Position numbers and translations under genes: made by a program. From NCBI GenBank assembly GCA_021604585.1, contig BQJG01000005.1, forward strand, positions 1 through 64,000: a stretch of 64,000 nt of DNA, written 5' to 3'. Positions 8,822 through 17,791 of this stretch are shown piece by piece (position 1 is the first letter of the stretch; each line of letters begins with the position of its first letter). Under the pieces are notes generated by a model. It was not told where the DNA came from, did no database searches, and saw nothing but the letters and a program-made list of their open reading frames with translations. The stretch comes from Hyphococcus sp. Its GTDB lineage: Bacteria > Pseudomonadota > Alphaproteobacteria > Caulobacterales > Parvularculaceae.

Positions 8822-9409
8822 TCAGGCCTTTTTCATTACGGTCTTCAAACGATTGAGTTTGGTCTTCAGCGATGCGTCGACCATCTTGGAGCCGATCTTG
8901 ACTACAAGACCGCCCAGCAAATCGGGATCGACGCGGGTTTCAAGGTTCACCGCCTTGCCGACCATGCGCTCGATCTCAAGGCGCAGGGCCTTGATCTGAT
9001 CATCGCTCATGGCGGCGGCCGTGGCGGCTTCGGCTGTCACTTCACCGCGATGGCTGGCGGAAAGCGCGCGGAAGGCGCGAATCATCTCTTCCAGCGCGGA
9101 CAAGCGCCGGTTCTGGGCGATCAGCTTGAGAAAATTCGACACCAGTGCGCCGAACCCTGCTTTTGACGCCAGCGCGCCGATCGCCGCAAGCTGCTCGTCG
9201 CGCCCGTAAACCGGGCTCTTTAAGAAAGCGCGCAAATCATCCGAGGCTGCAATTGCAGATTGCAGGGTCGAGAGCTCGCCCTCGACCGCTTCGATCGCAT
9301 GCGAATCCCGCGCCAAATCGAACAAAGCCGACGCATAGCGCCCAGCAGCGCCGGATACGGGCGCAGAATTGGCGGAGGCTGTGTTCGTGGACACTGAGTT
9401 AGCGGTCAC
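8822..9409 (-). CDS. atpH: F1 ATP synthase delta subunit
   Basis: About 195 residues from a GTG at 9409 (reads MTANSVSTNTAS). Delta joins the F1 head to the peripheral b-stalk. The N-terminal six-helix domain begins AAGRYASALFDLARDS and the C-terminal part contains VNLETRVDPDLLGGLVVKIG, the characteristic delta signature. I chose GTG 9409 because an upstream ATG at 9634 would add 75 residues unlike any delta subunit, and AGGAG lies twelve bases ahead of the GTG. A GTG at 9394 is an alternative. It has an extra Ser/Thr/Asn-rich 20-residue N-terminus before the conserved domain. Confidence 0.92.
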   Translation of the reverse strand: MTANSVSTNTASANSAPVSGAAGRYASALFDLARDSHAIEAVEGELSTLQSAIAASDDLRAFLKSPVYGRDEQLAAIGALASKAGFGALVSNFLKLIAQNRRLSALEEMIRAFRALSASHRGEVTAEAATAAAMSDDQIKALRLEIERMVGKAVNLETRVDPDLLGGLVVKIGSKMVDASLKTKLNRLKTVMKKA

Positions 9410-9731
9410 TGGCGCTGATCGCTCCTGCTGCGATAAGCACGCCGCGTGTGGCGTGCTTAAGATGTTGAATTTACATACGAAAAGAAGGCGGCATCCGGTG
9501 ACGGCCGCGCCTTCATTGCTTGAACGCGCGCCGAAATAGCATGGGCCTCGCGGCGACGCAACAATTGCCGGTGCGGCGGAATGGCGGACTTTCACAACCG
9601 CCAAAATCACAAAGGAAAGGACGGCTTTGGCCACAACCCGCGTAGGCTTGCAAGTCAGTGAAAAGTAAACAAACTAACTGAATAAGAAGTCACCCCAGCG
9701 GGGGCGAGGGAAATTTGGGAAGGGGCCGATC
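9410..9731. other. Divergent intergenic region between atpH and the S9 peptidase operon
   Basis: 322 bases without a gene that I would support. It must hold the promoters of the leftward atp operon and of the rightward peptidase operon. On the minus strand it contains a strong hairpin close to atpH (9434-9459, listed separately). On the plus strand a purine-rich GGAAGGGG lies seven bases ahead of the peptidase ATG. The reading frame that runs from 9634 into atpH has no recognisable protein features. Confidence 0.6.
9434..9459 (-). promoter_or_regulatory. Stem-loop in the leader of the atpHAGDC transcript
   Basis: A perfect 10-bp inverted repeat, TAAGCACGCC and GGCGTGCTTA, around a 6-base loop. 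On the minus strand it would form in the 5' leader, 25 bases ahead of the GTG of atpH. It is not followed by a T run in the direction of transcription, so it does not look like an intrinsic terminator. It could be an mRNA stability element, an operator or a translational control hairpin; the sequence alone does not decide. Confidence 0.6.
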
Positions 9732-11714
9732 ATGTCGCCATTCGCGCGCGCATTACTTTCATTCATTTCATTACTTTATTTTGCAACTGGCGCGGCGTCC
9801 GCCCAGCCAGCGGACCCGGCCGTGTATGGCGCCCTTCCCGGCGTCAAAGAGATGCAAATTTCTCCAGACGGCAAAACCCTCGCATCCCTACAGAATGCGG
9901 GCGGCGCCAGTGGCGTTCTTTTTTATGATCTCGACAATCCCGGTTCGCAACCCGTTGGGGTCGGGCTGGGCGACTCAGACGCCCGCGATATTGTCTGGGC
10001 CAATAACGATCAGTTGCTGCTGCTGGTTTCGCAGTCCAGCAATGTCTCCACCAATACCGGCATTAAAACCATAGAATTCTTCCGTTGGGTCACGGTTTCC
10101 AAGTCAAAGGCGAAAGCAAAAATCCTGCTCGGCAACGAAGCGGGATATTTTGTCGGTTCCGCTGGCGATTTATTGGCGCTCATGCCGAATGATCCAAAGA
10201 AGGCCATATTCGCACGCCACTCGGCGAAAGGCGTTCGAAAGACAACACCTGAAAAATCACGCCTCGCAAATAATGACGTACAACCGTTCGTATATTCACT
10301 GTTTCTTGTGGACGTGGAGAGCGGCGCAGAGAAACGGCTGGAAACAGGCAACGAACAAACCATCGACTGGGTCGTCAATGAGCAAGGCGAGGCGATCATG
10401 CGGATCGACCTGGACCCAACAAGCCGAACACAGAAAATCTACTATCGCAAAAATGGCGAAGACCGATTGACTGCGATCGATGATCCTGAAGGAAATCTCT
10501 CCGGCTTTGATTATTATGGCCGCGCGGACAGGCCCGACACCTTATTTGCGAGCGCTTACGCAAACGACAAAACGGCCCTTTTTGAAGTCAACATGGCGAC
10601 GGGCAAAAGCACAATCGCATACGCAAACCCATCTTATGATTCAGATGTTGTCTATGACGCACGCACAGCCACCGTCACAGGCGTTCGCTATATCGACGAT
10701 ATGGCGCGTACGCATCATCTGAACGAGGCCGATCGCACGATGCAGGAGAATCTGCGCAAAGCGATCCCAGGCTCAGCGCCGATTATCATATCTAAATCAG
10801 CTGATGGAAACCGGCTGATCGTCAAAGTCACTTACTCCGATCATCCGCCGCAATTTTATTTATTCGACAAGCAAGCCCGCAGTCTCGGCATGGTCGCCGC
10901 AACCTATGCCTTGCTTGACGGCACAGTCGCGGCGAAAAAAGAAAAGTATGAATATACTACGGCCGACGGAATGAAGATCCCCGGCTACCTGACGGTTCCA
11001 GCCGGCGCCGTAAAACAAAACATGCCGATGATCGTTTTGCCGCATGGCGGTCCAAACAGCCGTTCAGATCAGGCGTTTGACTATTGGTCGTTTTTCTATG
11101 CGGCGCGAGGATACCTTGTTTATGAACCGAACTTCCGCGGGTCTGAAGGCTACGGCCGCCAATTCCTGTCGGCGGGTTATGGCGAGTGGGGCCGTAAAAT
11201 GCAGGACGACATCACTCACGGCGTTCAAAAATTGATCGCTGACGGTGTTGTCGATCAGAACCGGATTTGTATTGTCGGCGCCAGCTATGGCGGCTACGCG
11301 GCGCTCGCGGGTGCGACGCTGACGCCCGATCTCTATCGGTGCGCCGTTAGCGTCAATGGCGTGTCAAATCTTGCCGGAATGCTCGGCGAAGCCTCCGAAA
11401 GCACTCTCGGAAACGCTTATTGGAGCCGGCGCATTGGTGACCGATTCCGTGATGCTGAGGAGATTGCGGCCGTCAGCCCGGCGAGCATCGCCAAGCAGTC
11501 CGGAGCGCCAATTTTGCTTATTGTCTCCAAAGATGACGTTGTCGTGCAGCCTTATCAAAGCACGCAAATGCGTGACGCCTTGCGTCGCGCCGGCAAGCCT
11601 GTGGAATTCGTCGAAATGAAGGGCGAGGATCACTGGCTCTCAACCGCCGCCGCGCGTACAGAGATGTTGCAACGCTCGATTGAATTCATCGACCGTTATA
11701 TTGGGGGGCAATAA
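9732..11714 (+). CDS. Secreted S9-family prolyl-oligopeptidase-like peptidase, first copy
   Basis: 660 residues with a Sec signal peptide (hydrophobic core to about residue 20, cleavage near ASA-Q). The N-terminal half is a beta-propeller-like region and the C-terminal ~250 residues are an alpha/beta-hydrolase domain. The triad is visible: Ser518 in GASYGGYAAL, Asp602 in SKDDVVVQPYQS and His634 in GEDHWLS. The oxyanion-side motif LPHGGPNSRSDQAFD is also typical of acylaminoacyl/dipeptidyl peptidases of family S9. It should act in the periplasm or outside, cutting peptides taken as nutrients. Its TAA overlaps the ATG of the next gene (TAATG), so the two tandem paralogues are likely co-translated. 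Confidence 0.93.
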   Translation: MSPFARALLSFISLLYFATGAASAQPADPAVYGALPGVKEMQISPDGKTLASLQNAGGASGVLFYDLDNPGSQPVGVGLGDSDARDIVWANNDQLLLLVSQSSNVSTNTGIKTIEFFRWVTVSKSKAKAKILLGNEAGYFVGSAGDLLALMPNDPKKAIFARHSAKGVRKTTPEKSRLANNDVQPFVYSLFLVDVESGAEKRLETGNEQTIDWVVNEQGEAIMRIDLDPTSRTQKIYYRKNGEDRLTAIDDPEGNLSGFDYYGRADRPDTLFASAYANDKTALFEVNMATGKSTIAYANPSYDSDVVYDARTATVTGVRYIDDMARTHHLNEADRTMQENLRKAIPGSAPIIISKSADGNRLIVKVTYSDHPPQFYLFDKQARSLGMVAATYALLDGTVAAKKEKYEYTTADGMKIPGYLTVPAGAVKQNMPMIVLPHGGPNSRSDQAFDYWSFFYAARGYLVYEPNFRGSEGYGRQFLSAGYGEWGRKMQDDITHGVQKLIADGVVDQNRICIVGASYGGYAALAGATLTPDLYRCAVSVNGVSNLAGMLGEASESTLGNAYWSRRIGDRFRDAEEIAAVSPASIAKQSGAPILLIVSKDDVVVQPYQSTQMRDALRRAGKPVEFVEMKGEDHWLSTAAARTEMLQRSIEFIDRYIGGQ

Positions 11715-13702
11715 TGCATCGCACGCACAGAAGCGGCGCATTAAGTGTCGCAACACTATTTGCAGCCTTTTTTAACTGCGCCGCACAAGCGCAACCCCAG
11801 ACACAGCAGCCAACAAAAGCCGATCCGGCAATTTACGGCGCTCTTCCATCTGTAAGCAATGCCGAGATTTCACCTGACGGCGAAACGATTGCACAAATCC
11901 AGTCCATCAATGGCGTGCGCGCAATTGCATTTTACGATCTGGCGGGGCGGCGCAAGCCAATTGGCGTCGAGCTTGGCGATGTAGATGCGCGCGCGCTTTT
12001 CTGGGCAGGCCCCAATCATGTGGTTGTCACCGTATCCGCGAGTAAAACCTTTGCGTGGGGGCACGGTCTCGAATCGCATGAGTTTTGGCGCAAAATTTCG
12101 GTCGATAGGCGCACAGGCGAGTTTGTATACCTCTTTAGCGGCGCCCAACGTTTTGATCGCTTTTACGGCTCGCCAGAATTAATTTCAGTGCTAGCTCCGG
12201 AGCCTGACCACATTCTCGCTGGCCATTGGTCCAATCACGGCGAATATTCGATATTCAAAGTCGACCTGACAAGCGGCAAAGAAAAACTGGTCATTCGCGG
12301 TGATCGGGAAAGTATCTATGCCGATGAATTTGCCGGCACTTATGGCTGGGTCGTGGACGAAGTCGGAACTCCGGCAGTGCGCATAGATTACTACACTGAC
12401 GAAGAGGAAGTGCGGCTCTTCAAGCCCGCCGACGTGCCTGGCGGCTGGGCTTTCGCAAGCGCCATACCAGAAAAAGAGGACGACGACGAGCAAGCCATCG
12501 TTTACGGCCTCGCTGGCGCAGGCCATTTGGTGCATGTCGCAATGATCAGGGACGGGTTTCGCCGCCTTTATGTTTACAACTTAGACACGGGGAAAATTGA
12601 GCGAACTGAATTTGCTGGAGAGGGCGTCGACATCGGAGATGCCGTCATCAACCCTCAAACTGCGTCAGTGATTGGCGTTCATTACGTGAATGATTTTCAG
12701 CAGACCCATTATTTCATTCCTGCGCTCCAAAAAATTCAGGATGATTTAAAATCGGCCATCCCCGACGGCCATCCGACATTGACATCGTGGTCGGATGATT
12801 TTTCGCGCTTCATGGTGCGGGTCACCTACGCCGATCACCCTGAACAATTTTACCTGTTTGATCGGAGTGAAAAATCTCTTTCGTTATTTTCAAAATCCTA
12901 CGCACCACTAGACGGAACAATCGCAGCGGCAAAAGAAAAGTATGATTACGCCGCCTCGGATGGGCTGCACATACCCGGCTACCTGACCGTTCCAGCCGGG
13001 ACCAGCAAACGCGCGATGCCGCTCATTGTTCTTCCCCATGGCGGGCCGTGGGCGCGTGATGATCAGTCTTTTGATTGGTGGGCATTTTTTTATGCCGCAC
13101 GCGGCTACCTAGTTTATCAACCAAACTTTCGCGGCTCTTCTGGTTATGGCGATGCCTTTAAATTCGCCGGAAATGGCGAATGGGGCCGGCGCATGCAGGA
13201 GGACATCACCGAAGGCGTCGAAAAACTAATAAACGAAGGTGTCGCTGACCCAGCCCGCATATGCATTGTTGGCGCAAGCTATGGCGGTTACGCCGCCCTC
13301 GCCGGCGCCACGTTAACACCGCAGCTCTATGCCTGCGCAGTTAGCGTGAATGGAGTTTCCAATGTGCCGCAATTGCTTTCCGACCGCTCTGGCGATGATC
13401 CTGATAATAAATACTGGAAGCGGCGCGTCGGCAGCCGTTTCGACGCAGAGCAAATGCGGGGCATCAACCCTGTCCACGAGGTGACCAGGGTGACGCCACC
13501 GACGATGCTTATACATTCTGAACATGACATCGTCGTGCCAGTTGGCCAAAGCCGCACCATGCGAAACGCGCTCAATAACATGGGCATTGAGCACGTATTT
13601 ATAACTATGAAGGGCGAAGATCACTGGCTCTCGACCGCCGCCGCGCGTACAGAGATGTTGCAACGATCTATTGAGTTCATCGACCGCCATATCGGCAGAT
13701 GA
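11714..13702 (+). CDS. Secreted S9-family peptidase, second tandem copy
   Basis: 662 residues, a paralogue of the preceding gene along its whole length. It has its own signal peptide (cleavage near AQA-Q), the same propeller-plus-hydrolase layout, and an intact triad: Ser522 in GASYGGYAAL, Asp605 in HSEHDIVVPVGQS and His637 in GEDHWLS. The propeller halves have diverged while the last ~75 bases of the two genes are almost identical, including a 32-base perfect match, so part of the sequence may have been homogenised by recombination. Function is inferred to be extracytoplasmic oligopeptide hydrolysis with different specificity from the first copy. Confidence 0.93.
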   Translation: MHRTHRSGALSVATLFAAFFNCAAQAQPQTQQPTKADPAIYGALPSVSNAEISPDGETIAQIQSINGVRAIAFYDLAGRRKPIGVELGDVDARALFWAGPNHVVVTVSASKTFAWGHGLESHEFWRKISVDRRTGEFVYLFSGAQRFDRFYGSPELISVLAPEPDHILAGHWSNHGEYSIFKVDLTSGKEKLVIRGDRESIYADEFAGTYGWVVDEVGTPAVRIDYYTDEEEVRLFKPADVPGGWAFASAIPEKEDDDEQAIVYGLAGAGHLVHVAMIRDGFRRLYVYNLDTGKIERTEFAGEGVDIGDAVINPQTASVIGVHYVNDFQQTHYFIPALQKIQDDLKSAIPDGHPTLTSWSDDFSRFMVRVTYADHPEQFYLFDRSEKSLSLFSKSYAPLDGTIAAAKEKYDYAASDGLHIPGYLTVPAGTSKRAMPLIVLPHGGPWARDDQSFDWWAFFYAARGYLVYQPNFRGSSGYGDAFKFAGNGEWGRRMQEDITEGVEKLINEGVADPARICIVGASYGGYAALAGATLTPQLYACAVSVNGVSNVPQLLSDRSGDDPDNKYWKRRVGSRFDAEQMRGINPVHEVTRVTPPTMLIHSEHDIVVPVGQSRTMRNALNNMGIEHVFITMKGEDHWLSTAAARTEMLQRSIEFIDRHIGR

Positions 13703-13731
13703 ACCAAGCCGCTTTGCCGACATCCATATAC

Positions 13732-13756
13732 AAAAGCCGCGACGCCTGCGGTTTTT
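13732..13756 (+). terminator. Rho-independent terminator after the S9 peptidase pair
   Basis: AAAAGCCGC and GCGGTTTTT around a 7-base loop, with a G-T pair in the stem. The T run follows on the plus strand and an A run precedes it, so it can also serve the PagL-like gene that ends at 13759 on the minus strand. Confidence 0.78.
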
Positions 13757-13758
13757 GA

Positions 13759-14310
13759 CTAGATCGCAATCCCGACTCTAAATCCCATCTGGTCGAGGCC
13801 TTCATTTTCATCGCACAGTCCGGCGTTGGAAATATGATTCCAGTGGAACGACACGGACAGATAATCCGTCACGCGGTATCCAACATCACCGGCCAACCGG
13901 AACATGGCGCGGCAACCGAAGAAGATCGTATCGTTGACGCGCGCCGCATCAGCAATCGGATCATAGCGATCCGTTTCTCCATTATGGATGACGCCGCCGG
14001 CGCCAGCAGAAATAAACCAACGCGAGATATCGATTGTCCACTCTAGTCCGGCGTAAATCTGGTCCGTCGCTCCGTCATCCGTGGCGATAGTCGCGCCAAT
14101 GACAGGACGCGGCTTACCGAGTACGGACAAAAATCGGGGAGAAGAAAACACGGCTTCTCCATTAAAGGCGACGCCGTCTTCTTTCGAGGAACCGAACCCG
14201 CAACAGCCTTGGACGAAAACCCCAGCGCGCACTTCCTCCACCGGGCCAGCGGCGGCCGCGCTCATCAGGCTTACGCTCCCCGCCAACAAAATGGCGATCA
14301 GGCGTTTCAT
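13759..14310 (-). CDS. PagL-like lipid A 3-O-deacylase family outer-membrane protein
   Basis: 183 residues with a signal peptide (cleavage near AAA-G). The rest is glycine/aromatic-rich with alternating strands, as in an eight-stranded outer-membrane barrel. Near the C-terminus is SFHWNHISNAGL, matching the H-x-S-N-A-G active-site segment of PagL, in which His and Ser with a following acidic residue hydrolyse the 3-O acyl chain of lipid A. Acidic residues (DENEGLD) follow at the right distance. Membership in the family is fairly secure; actual deacylase activity is inferred. Three to four cysteines, including an early CC pair, are unusual for a barrel. Confidence 0.72.
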   Translation of the reverse strand: MKRLIAILLAGSVSLMSAAAAGPVEEVRAGVFVQGCCGFGSSKEDGVAFNGEAVFSSPRFLSVLGKPRPVIGATIATDDGATDQIYAGLEWTIDISRWFISAGAGGVIHNGETDRYDPIADAARVNDTIFFGCRAMFRLAGDVGYRVTDYLSVSFHWNHISNAGLCDENEGLDQMGFRVGIAI

Positions 14311-14402
14311 GGTGGCTCCCCTAAAATGGTGAGTATGAGTAAAGAGTTAAACGGTTAATCTTGGGTTACCCTATGCGCGTTCTCTCGCCCGCCAAACCTG
14401 AA

Positions 14403-16625
14403 TTACAGGAAAGAGTAAGGGTTGATATCGACAGATATTCGCACGCCGCCCGGAACTTTTATGCGCTCCAACCAGTCAGCGAGGTAGGCTTGAAGATCTA
14501 TATTGCGCCTTGTTTTCACCAATAGACGTATGCGCGCCACGCCGCGCAGACGATAGATCGGCGCACGCGCAGGTCCGAGCACCTCAACACCGTCCGCTGG
14601 GGGCGCCGCCGTCCGCAGCGTCCTTGCGGCATGATCGAGCGCTTTTTCATCCAATGATCGCAAAGTGACCGCTGCAAGACGGCCATAGGGAGGAAAGCCA
14701 TGATCGCGCCGCCCTATCGCCTCTGCAGCCAAGAACGCATCACGGTCCCCGGAGGCGAGCGCCGTCAGCACCGGCGCTTGTGGCTGATAGGTTTGTAATA
14801 ATGCCCTGCCCGGCTTTGCTTCGCGTCCCGCCCGTCCTGTCACCTGACTTAGCAATTGGTAAGTCCGCTCCGCAGCACGCAGATCGCCCCCTGCTAATCC
14901 GAGGTCTGCATCAACAACGCCGACCAATGTGAGATTTGGAAAATGATGACCCTTCGCCGCCACTTGCGTGGCGATCAATATGTCTATTTCACCAGCATGC
15001 ATCGCGTCGAGAATCTCTCGCGTGGCCCTGGCGCCGGGCGCTGTATCAGATGAAAGAACAGCAACGTTCGCTTCTGGCCATCGCTCACGCGCTTCTTCAG
15101 CAACACGCTCCACGCCAGGGCCGCAGGCTGTCAACGCATCCACAGCATTGCACGCAGGACAAGCCGTCGGCTTCGCCATGGAAAACCCCGAGTGGTGGCA
15201 AACCAGCCGATTCTCAAACCGGTGTTCGACCAACATGGTGTCTGATCCGGGCGCCGTCATTTTATGACCGCACCGCCTGCATAAGGTCAGCGGCGCATAT
15301 CCGCGGCGATTCAAAAACAAAAGAGATTGTTCGTTTACGGATAAATTGTAATGAATCGCAGACACCAGCGACGGCGAAAGCCACTTCCCCGCCTCCAACG
15401 TTTCTTCGCGCATATCGATCAATGCAATGTCCGGCATCTCCGCCTCAGCGAAGCGAGAGGCAAGCCCGACCGCCTCATAGCGGCCTTCATCCACATTGAC
15501 GACGGTCTCCAATGACGGCGTCGCTGACGCGAGCAAGACCGGAAACCCGGCAAGCGCGCCGCGCGCCACCGCCAGATCTCGCGCATGATAGATAACGCCC
15601 TCTTCTTGCTTATAGGCGCCGTCATGTTCTTCATCGACGACAATCAAGCGGAGTTTATTGAACGGCAGGAATAATGCTGATCGCGCGCCCACGACCAACC
15701 GCGCCTGGCCCTCGGCGATTCGCCGCCAGCTTCTGCGCCTTTGCGCCGAAGTGAGATCTGAATGCCAGGGCGCAGGCGCGGCGCCAAAGCGCTCTTCCAC
15801 CCGTGCAAGAAATGGAAGCGTCAAAGCGATCTCTGGCAGCAAAATCAATACCTGCGCCGCCGCGTCTTTCGCCAGCGCCACCGCTACTGCTTCAAAATAG
15901 ACTTCCGTTTTCCCAGAACCGGTGACGCCGTCGATCAGCACCGCCTTGTGTTCATCATTTGCAATGATCTCAGCGAGCGTTTTCGCAGCGAACTCCTGGT
16001 CGTCCGAAAGATCGCGGCCAGCAAGCGCAAGGTCCGGCGCATCGAATGGCGGGTCGGGATCGACCTCGACTCGCTTCAGCGCGCCCGCATCGGCAAGACC
16101 GCGCACGACCGCTTCGCTCACGCCAGCCAACTCTGCGAGCTCTCGCGCCATCTGCGGCGATTCGCCGATCGCAGCGAGAACAGCCTGGCGCTGACTCGTC
16201 AGACGCAGCCCCTCTGGCGGCGCGCCCTTCACATAAGCGGTCTGCATACGCGGACCGTCCAAAGCACCTGAAACCCGCATGACCATCCGCAACAACGCGC
16301 CCTTGGGGAACATTGTGTAAGCGGCCGCCCAGTCGATGAACTCCAGCATGTCGGGCGACAAAGGCGGCGCATCATAGACGCCACCCAATGGTTTCAGTTT
16401 TTCCAACGGCGGCGCCGGCTCGCTGGAGCGCCAAACAACGCCCGTCACCTCGCGCGGCCCAAAGGGCGCTGAAACAAAACTCCCAAGCGGCGGCGGCGCG
16501 CCATCCCACCGATAATCATAGCTTTTTGGCAAAGGCAGCGGAAAAAGCACGCTTACGCGCCCCTCAACGCCGCCGCTGAAGGCAGACGCATCGAATATTT
16601 CCTGTTCGGGTGGAGCCTTATTCAT
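14403..16625 (-). CDS. priA: Primosomal replication protein N' (PriA helicase) with degenerate second zinc site
   Basis: About 740 residues from ATG 16625 (MNKAPPEQEIFD). PriA reloads the replisome at stalled forks. Present are the 3'-DNA-binding N-terminal region (SVLFPLPLPKSYDYRW), the P-loop GVTGSGKTEVYFEAV, the DEEH box (VVDEEHDGAYKQEEG) and GRAGREAKPG of motif VI. The zinc insertion is unusual. Site 1 cysteines C449, C452, C489 and C492 are intact, but at the usual site-2 positions there are A458, S461, C476 and S479, so three of four ligands are gone. The surrounding sequence is otherwise well conserved. An in-frame start at 16694 is possible but would add residues unlike PriA. Confidence 0.93.
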   Translation of the reverse strand: MNKAPPEQEIFDASAFSGGVEGRVSVLFPLPLPKSYDYRWDGAPPPLGSFVSAPFGPREVTGVVWRSSEPAPPLEKLKPLGGVYDAPPLSPDMLEFIDWAAAYTMFPKGALLRMVMRVSGALDGPRMQTAYVKGAPPEGLRLTSQRQAVLAAIGESPQMARELAELAGVSEAVVRGLADAGALKRVEVDPDPPFDAPDLALAGRDLSDDQEFAAKTLAEIIANDEHKAVLIDGVTGSGKTEVYFEAVAVALAKDAAAQVLILLPEIALTLPFLARVEERFGAAPAPWHSDLTSAQRRRSWRRIAEGQARLVVGARSALFLPFNKLRLIVVDEEHDGAYKQEEGVIYHARDLAVARGALAGFPVLLASATPSLETVVNVDEGRYEAVGLASRFAEAEMPDIALIDMREETLEAGKWLSPSLVSAIHYNLSVNEQSLLFLNRRGYAPLTLCRRCGHKMTAPGSDTMLVEHRFENRLVCHHSGFSMAKPTACPACNAVDALTACGPGVERVAEEARERWPEANVAVLSSDTAPGARATREILDAMHAGEIDILIATQVAAKGHHFPNLTLVGVVDADLGLAGGDLRAAERTYQLLSQVTGRAGREAKPGRALLQTYQPQAPVLTALASGDRDAFLAAEAIGRRDHGFPPYGRLAAVTLRSLDEKALDHAARTLRTAAPPADGVEVLGPARAPIYRLRGVARIRLLVKTRRNIDLQAYLADWLERIKVPGGVRISVDINPYSFL

Positions 16626-16718
16626 CTGCGCGCGCTTGATCCTGTCGCCAGTTTCGGCTGAATTACGCCCCAATCCAAGCGCCACATTGGCCAACCGGTA
16701 ACTTTCGGGCGAAGCGCA

Positions 16719-17735
16719 ATGCGTATCATTCTCTTGTCGATCCTGTTTTTTGCAGTCAGTGCTGGCGGCGCCTCAGCGAAATACAGCTTTTGCAATAAAT
16801 CGAGCTATGCGCTCTCTGCGGCGATTGGCTATGTGGACGGTGACCGCCTCGCGACGCGCGGCTGGTGGCGGTTGCGTCCCGGGCAATGCAAAGTCGTTCT
16901 GACAGAACAAGCCAAACCTGGGCGCTACTTCGTTTACGCGGAAGCCATTCCCGGACACAAGGGGCCGCTTCGCACATGGTCAGGCGATACCTCCCTATGC
17001 GTGGAGAACAACGGCTTCTTCAACCTGCGCAACCAGGATGTCTGTCGCGATGAGCCCATGCGTCAACGAAAGTTTTTTAATGTCGAGGTTACCGAAGCGG
17101 CGGGCGGCGCATGGCAAACGGACTTCACTGAGGCCAGCACCTACACAGTGTACTCAGCTGAGGTTGCGGGCGTGCAGCGGCTCTTAAGCGACATCGGCAA
17201 GAATTCAGGCTCGGTCGATGGCGCCATGGGCCGCGAGACCCAGCGTGCGCTCGCGAACTATCGTCGTGATAAAGGGCTCCCAGAGGGCTACAATATCGAT
17301 GATGATGTCATCGATGCGCTTATTGAAGATGCAAACGCCAGCGAGGCGAAGCTCGGTTTTTTCTATTGCAATAAAACCGACAGCACCGTCTGGTCGGCGA
17401 TCGCCGAGCCGGAAGATGACGATGCGTACCGCACTAAAGGGTGGTGGAAACTCGAACCCGGTGAGTGCTCCAAGATCATCAAGGGCGCGCTCGACAAAGA
17501 TCATTATTATGTTTACGGGCTCGTTGAAGACCCTTCGGGCGATCGCCCGATTGGCGGCGGCGACAAAGCATTCTGCGTGAACTTGGTCATGTTCAATTCC
17601 GAAAATGGTTTGTCTTGCGCAGATCAGGAGCTGGACGAAGCCAATTTTAAACGCGTCGAAATCGGCAGCGCGGAATCCGCAACATTCGACTTTGTGCCTG
17701 AAATGTTTGCGCCTCAAGCAGCGCCAGCACAATAA
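16719..17735 (+). CDS. Secreted protein with two DUF1036 domains flanking a peptidoglycan-binding domain
   Basis: 338 residues with a signal peptide ending near ASA-K (about residue 20). Two copies of the DUF1036 domain are visible: residues ~21-125 (YSFCNKSSYALSAAIG, then RGWWRLRPGQC) and ~212-320 (FFYCNKTDSTVWSAIA, then KGWWKLEPGEC). Both keep the FCNK/YCNK cysteine and the GWW-LxPGxC motif. Between them is a PG_binding_1-like helix bundle (VQRLLSDIGKNSGSVDGAMG, then ETQRALANYR). The protein should be periplasmic and could bind the cell wall; the role of DUF1036 is unknown. Divergent from priA. Confidence 0.82.
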   Translation: MRIILLSILFFAVSAGGASAKYSFCNKSSYALSAAIGYVDGDRLATRGWWRLRPGQCKVVLTEQAKPGRYFVYAEAIPGHKGPLRTWSGDTSLCVENNGFFNLRNQDVCRDEPMRQRKFFNVEVTEAAGGAWQTDFTEASTYTVYSAEVAGVQRLLSDIGKNSGSVDGAMGRETQRALANYRRDKGLPEGYNIDDDVIDALIEDANASEAKLGFFYCNKTDSTVWSAIAEPEDDDAYRTKGWWKLEPGECSKIIKGALDKDHYYVYGLVEDPSGDRPIGGGDKAFCVNLVMFNSENGLSCADQELDEANFKRVEIGSAESATFDFVPEMFAPQAAPAQ

Positions 17736-17791
17736 ACGAGCCCCTTCTGTCGGCCCCGGCCGACGCATGCAAAAAAGAAATAAAGGCCGAT

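Noticed and set aside
9410..9634. 75-codon N-terminal extension of atpH
   Set aside because: It contains the leader hairpin and has no resemblance to the delta subunit; the GTG at 9409 with AGGAG upstream is a better start.
14345..14356. TTAA-N4-TTAA resembling a CtrA box
   Set aside because: The cell-cycle regulator CtrA needs TTAA-N7-TTAA; the spacing here is wrong.
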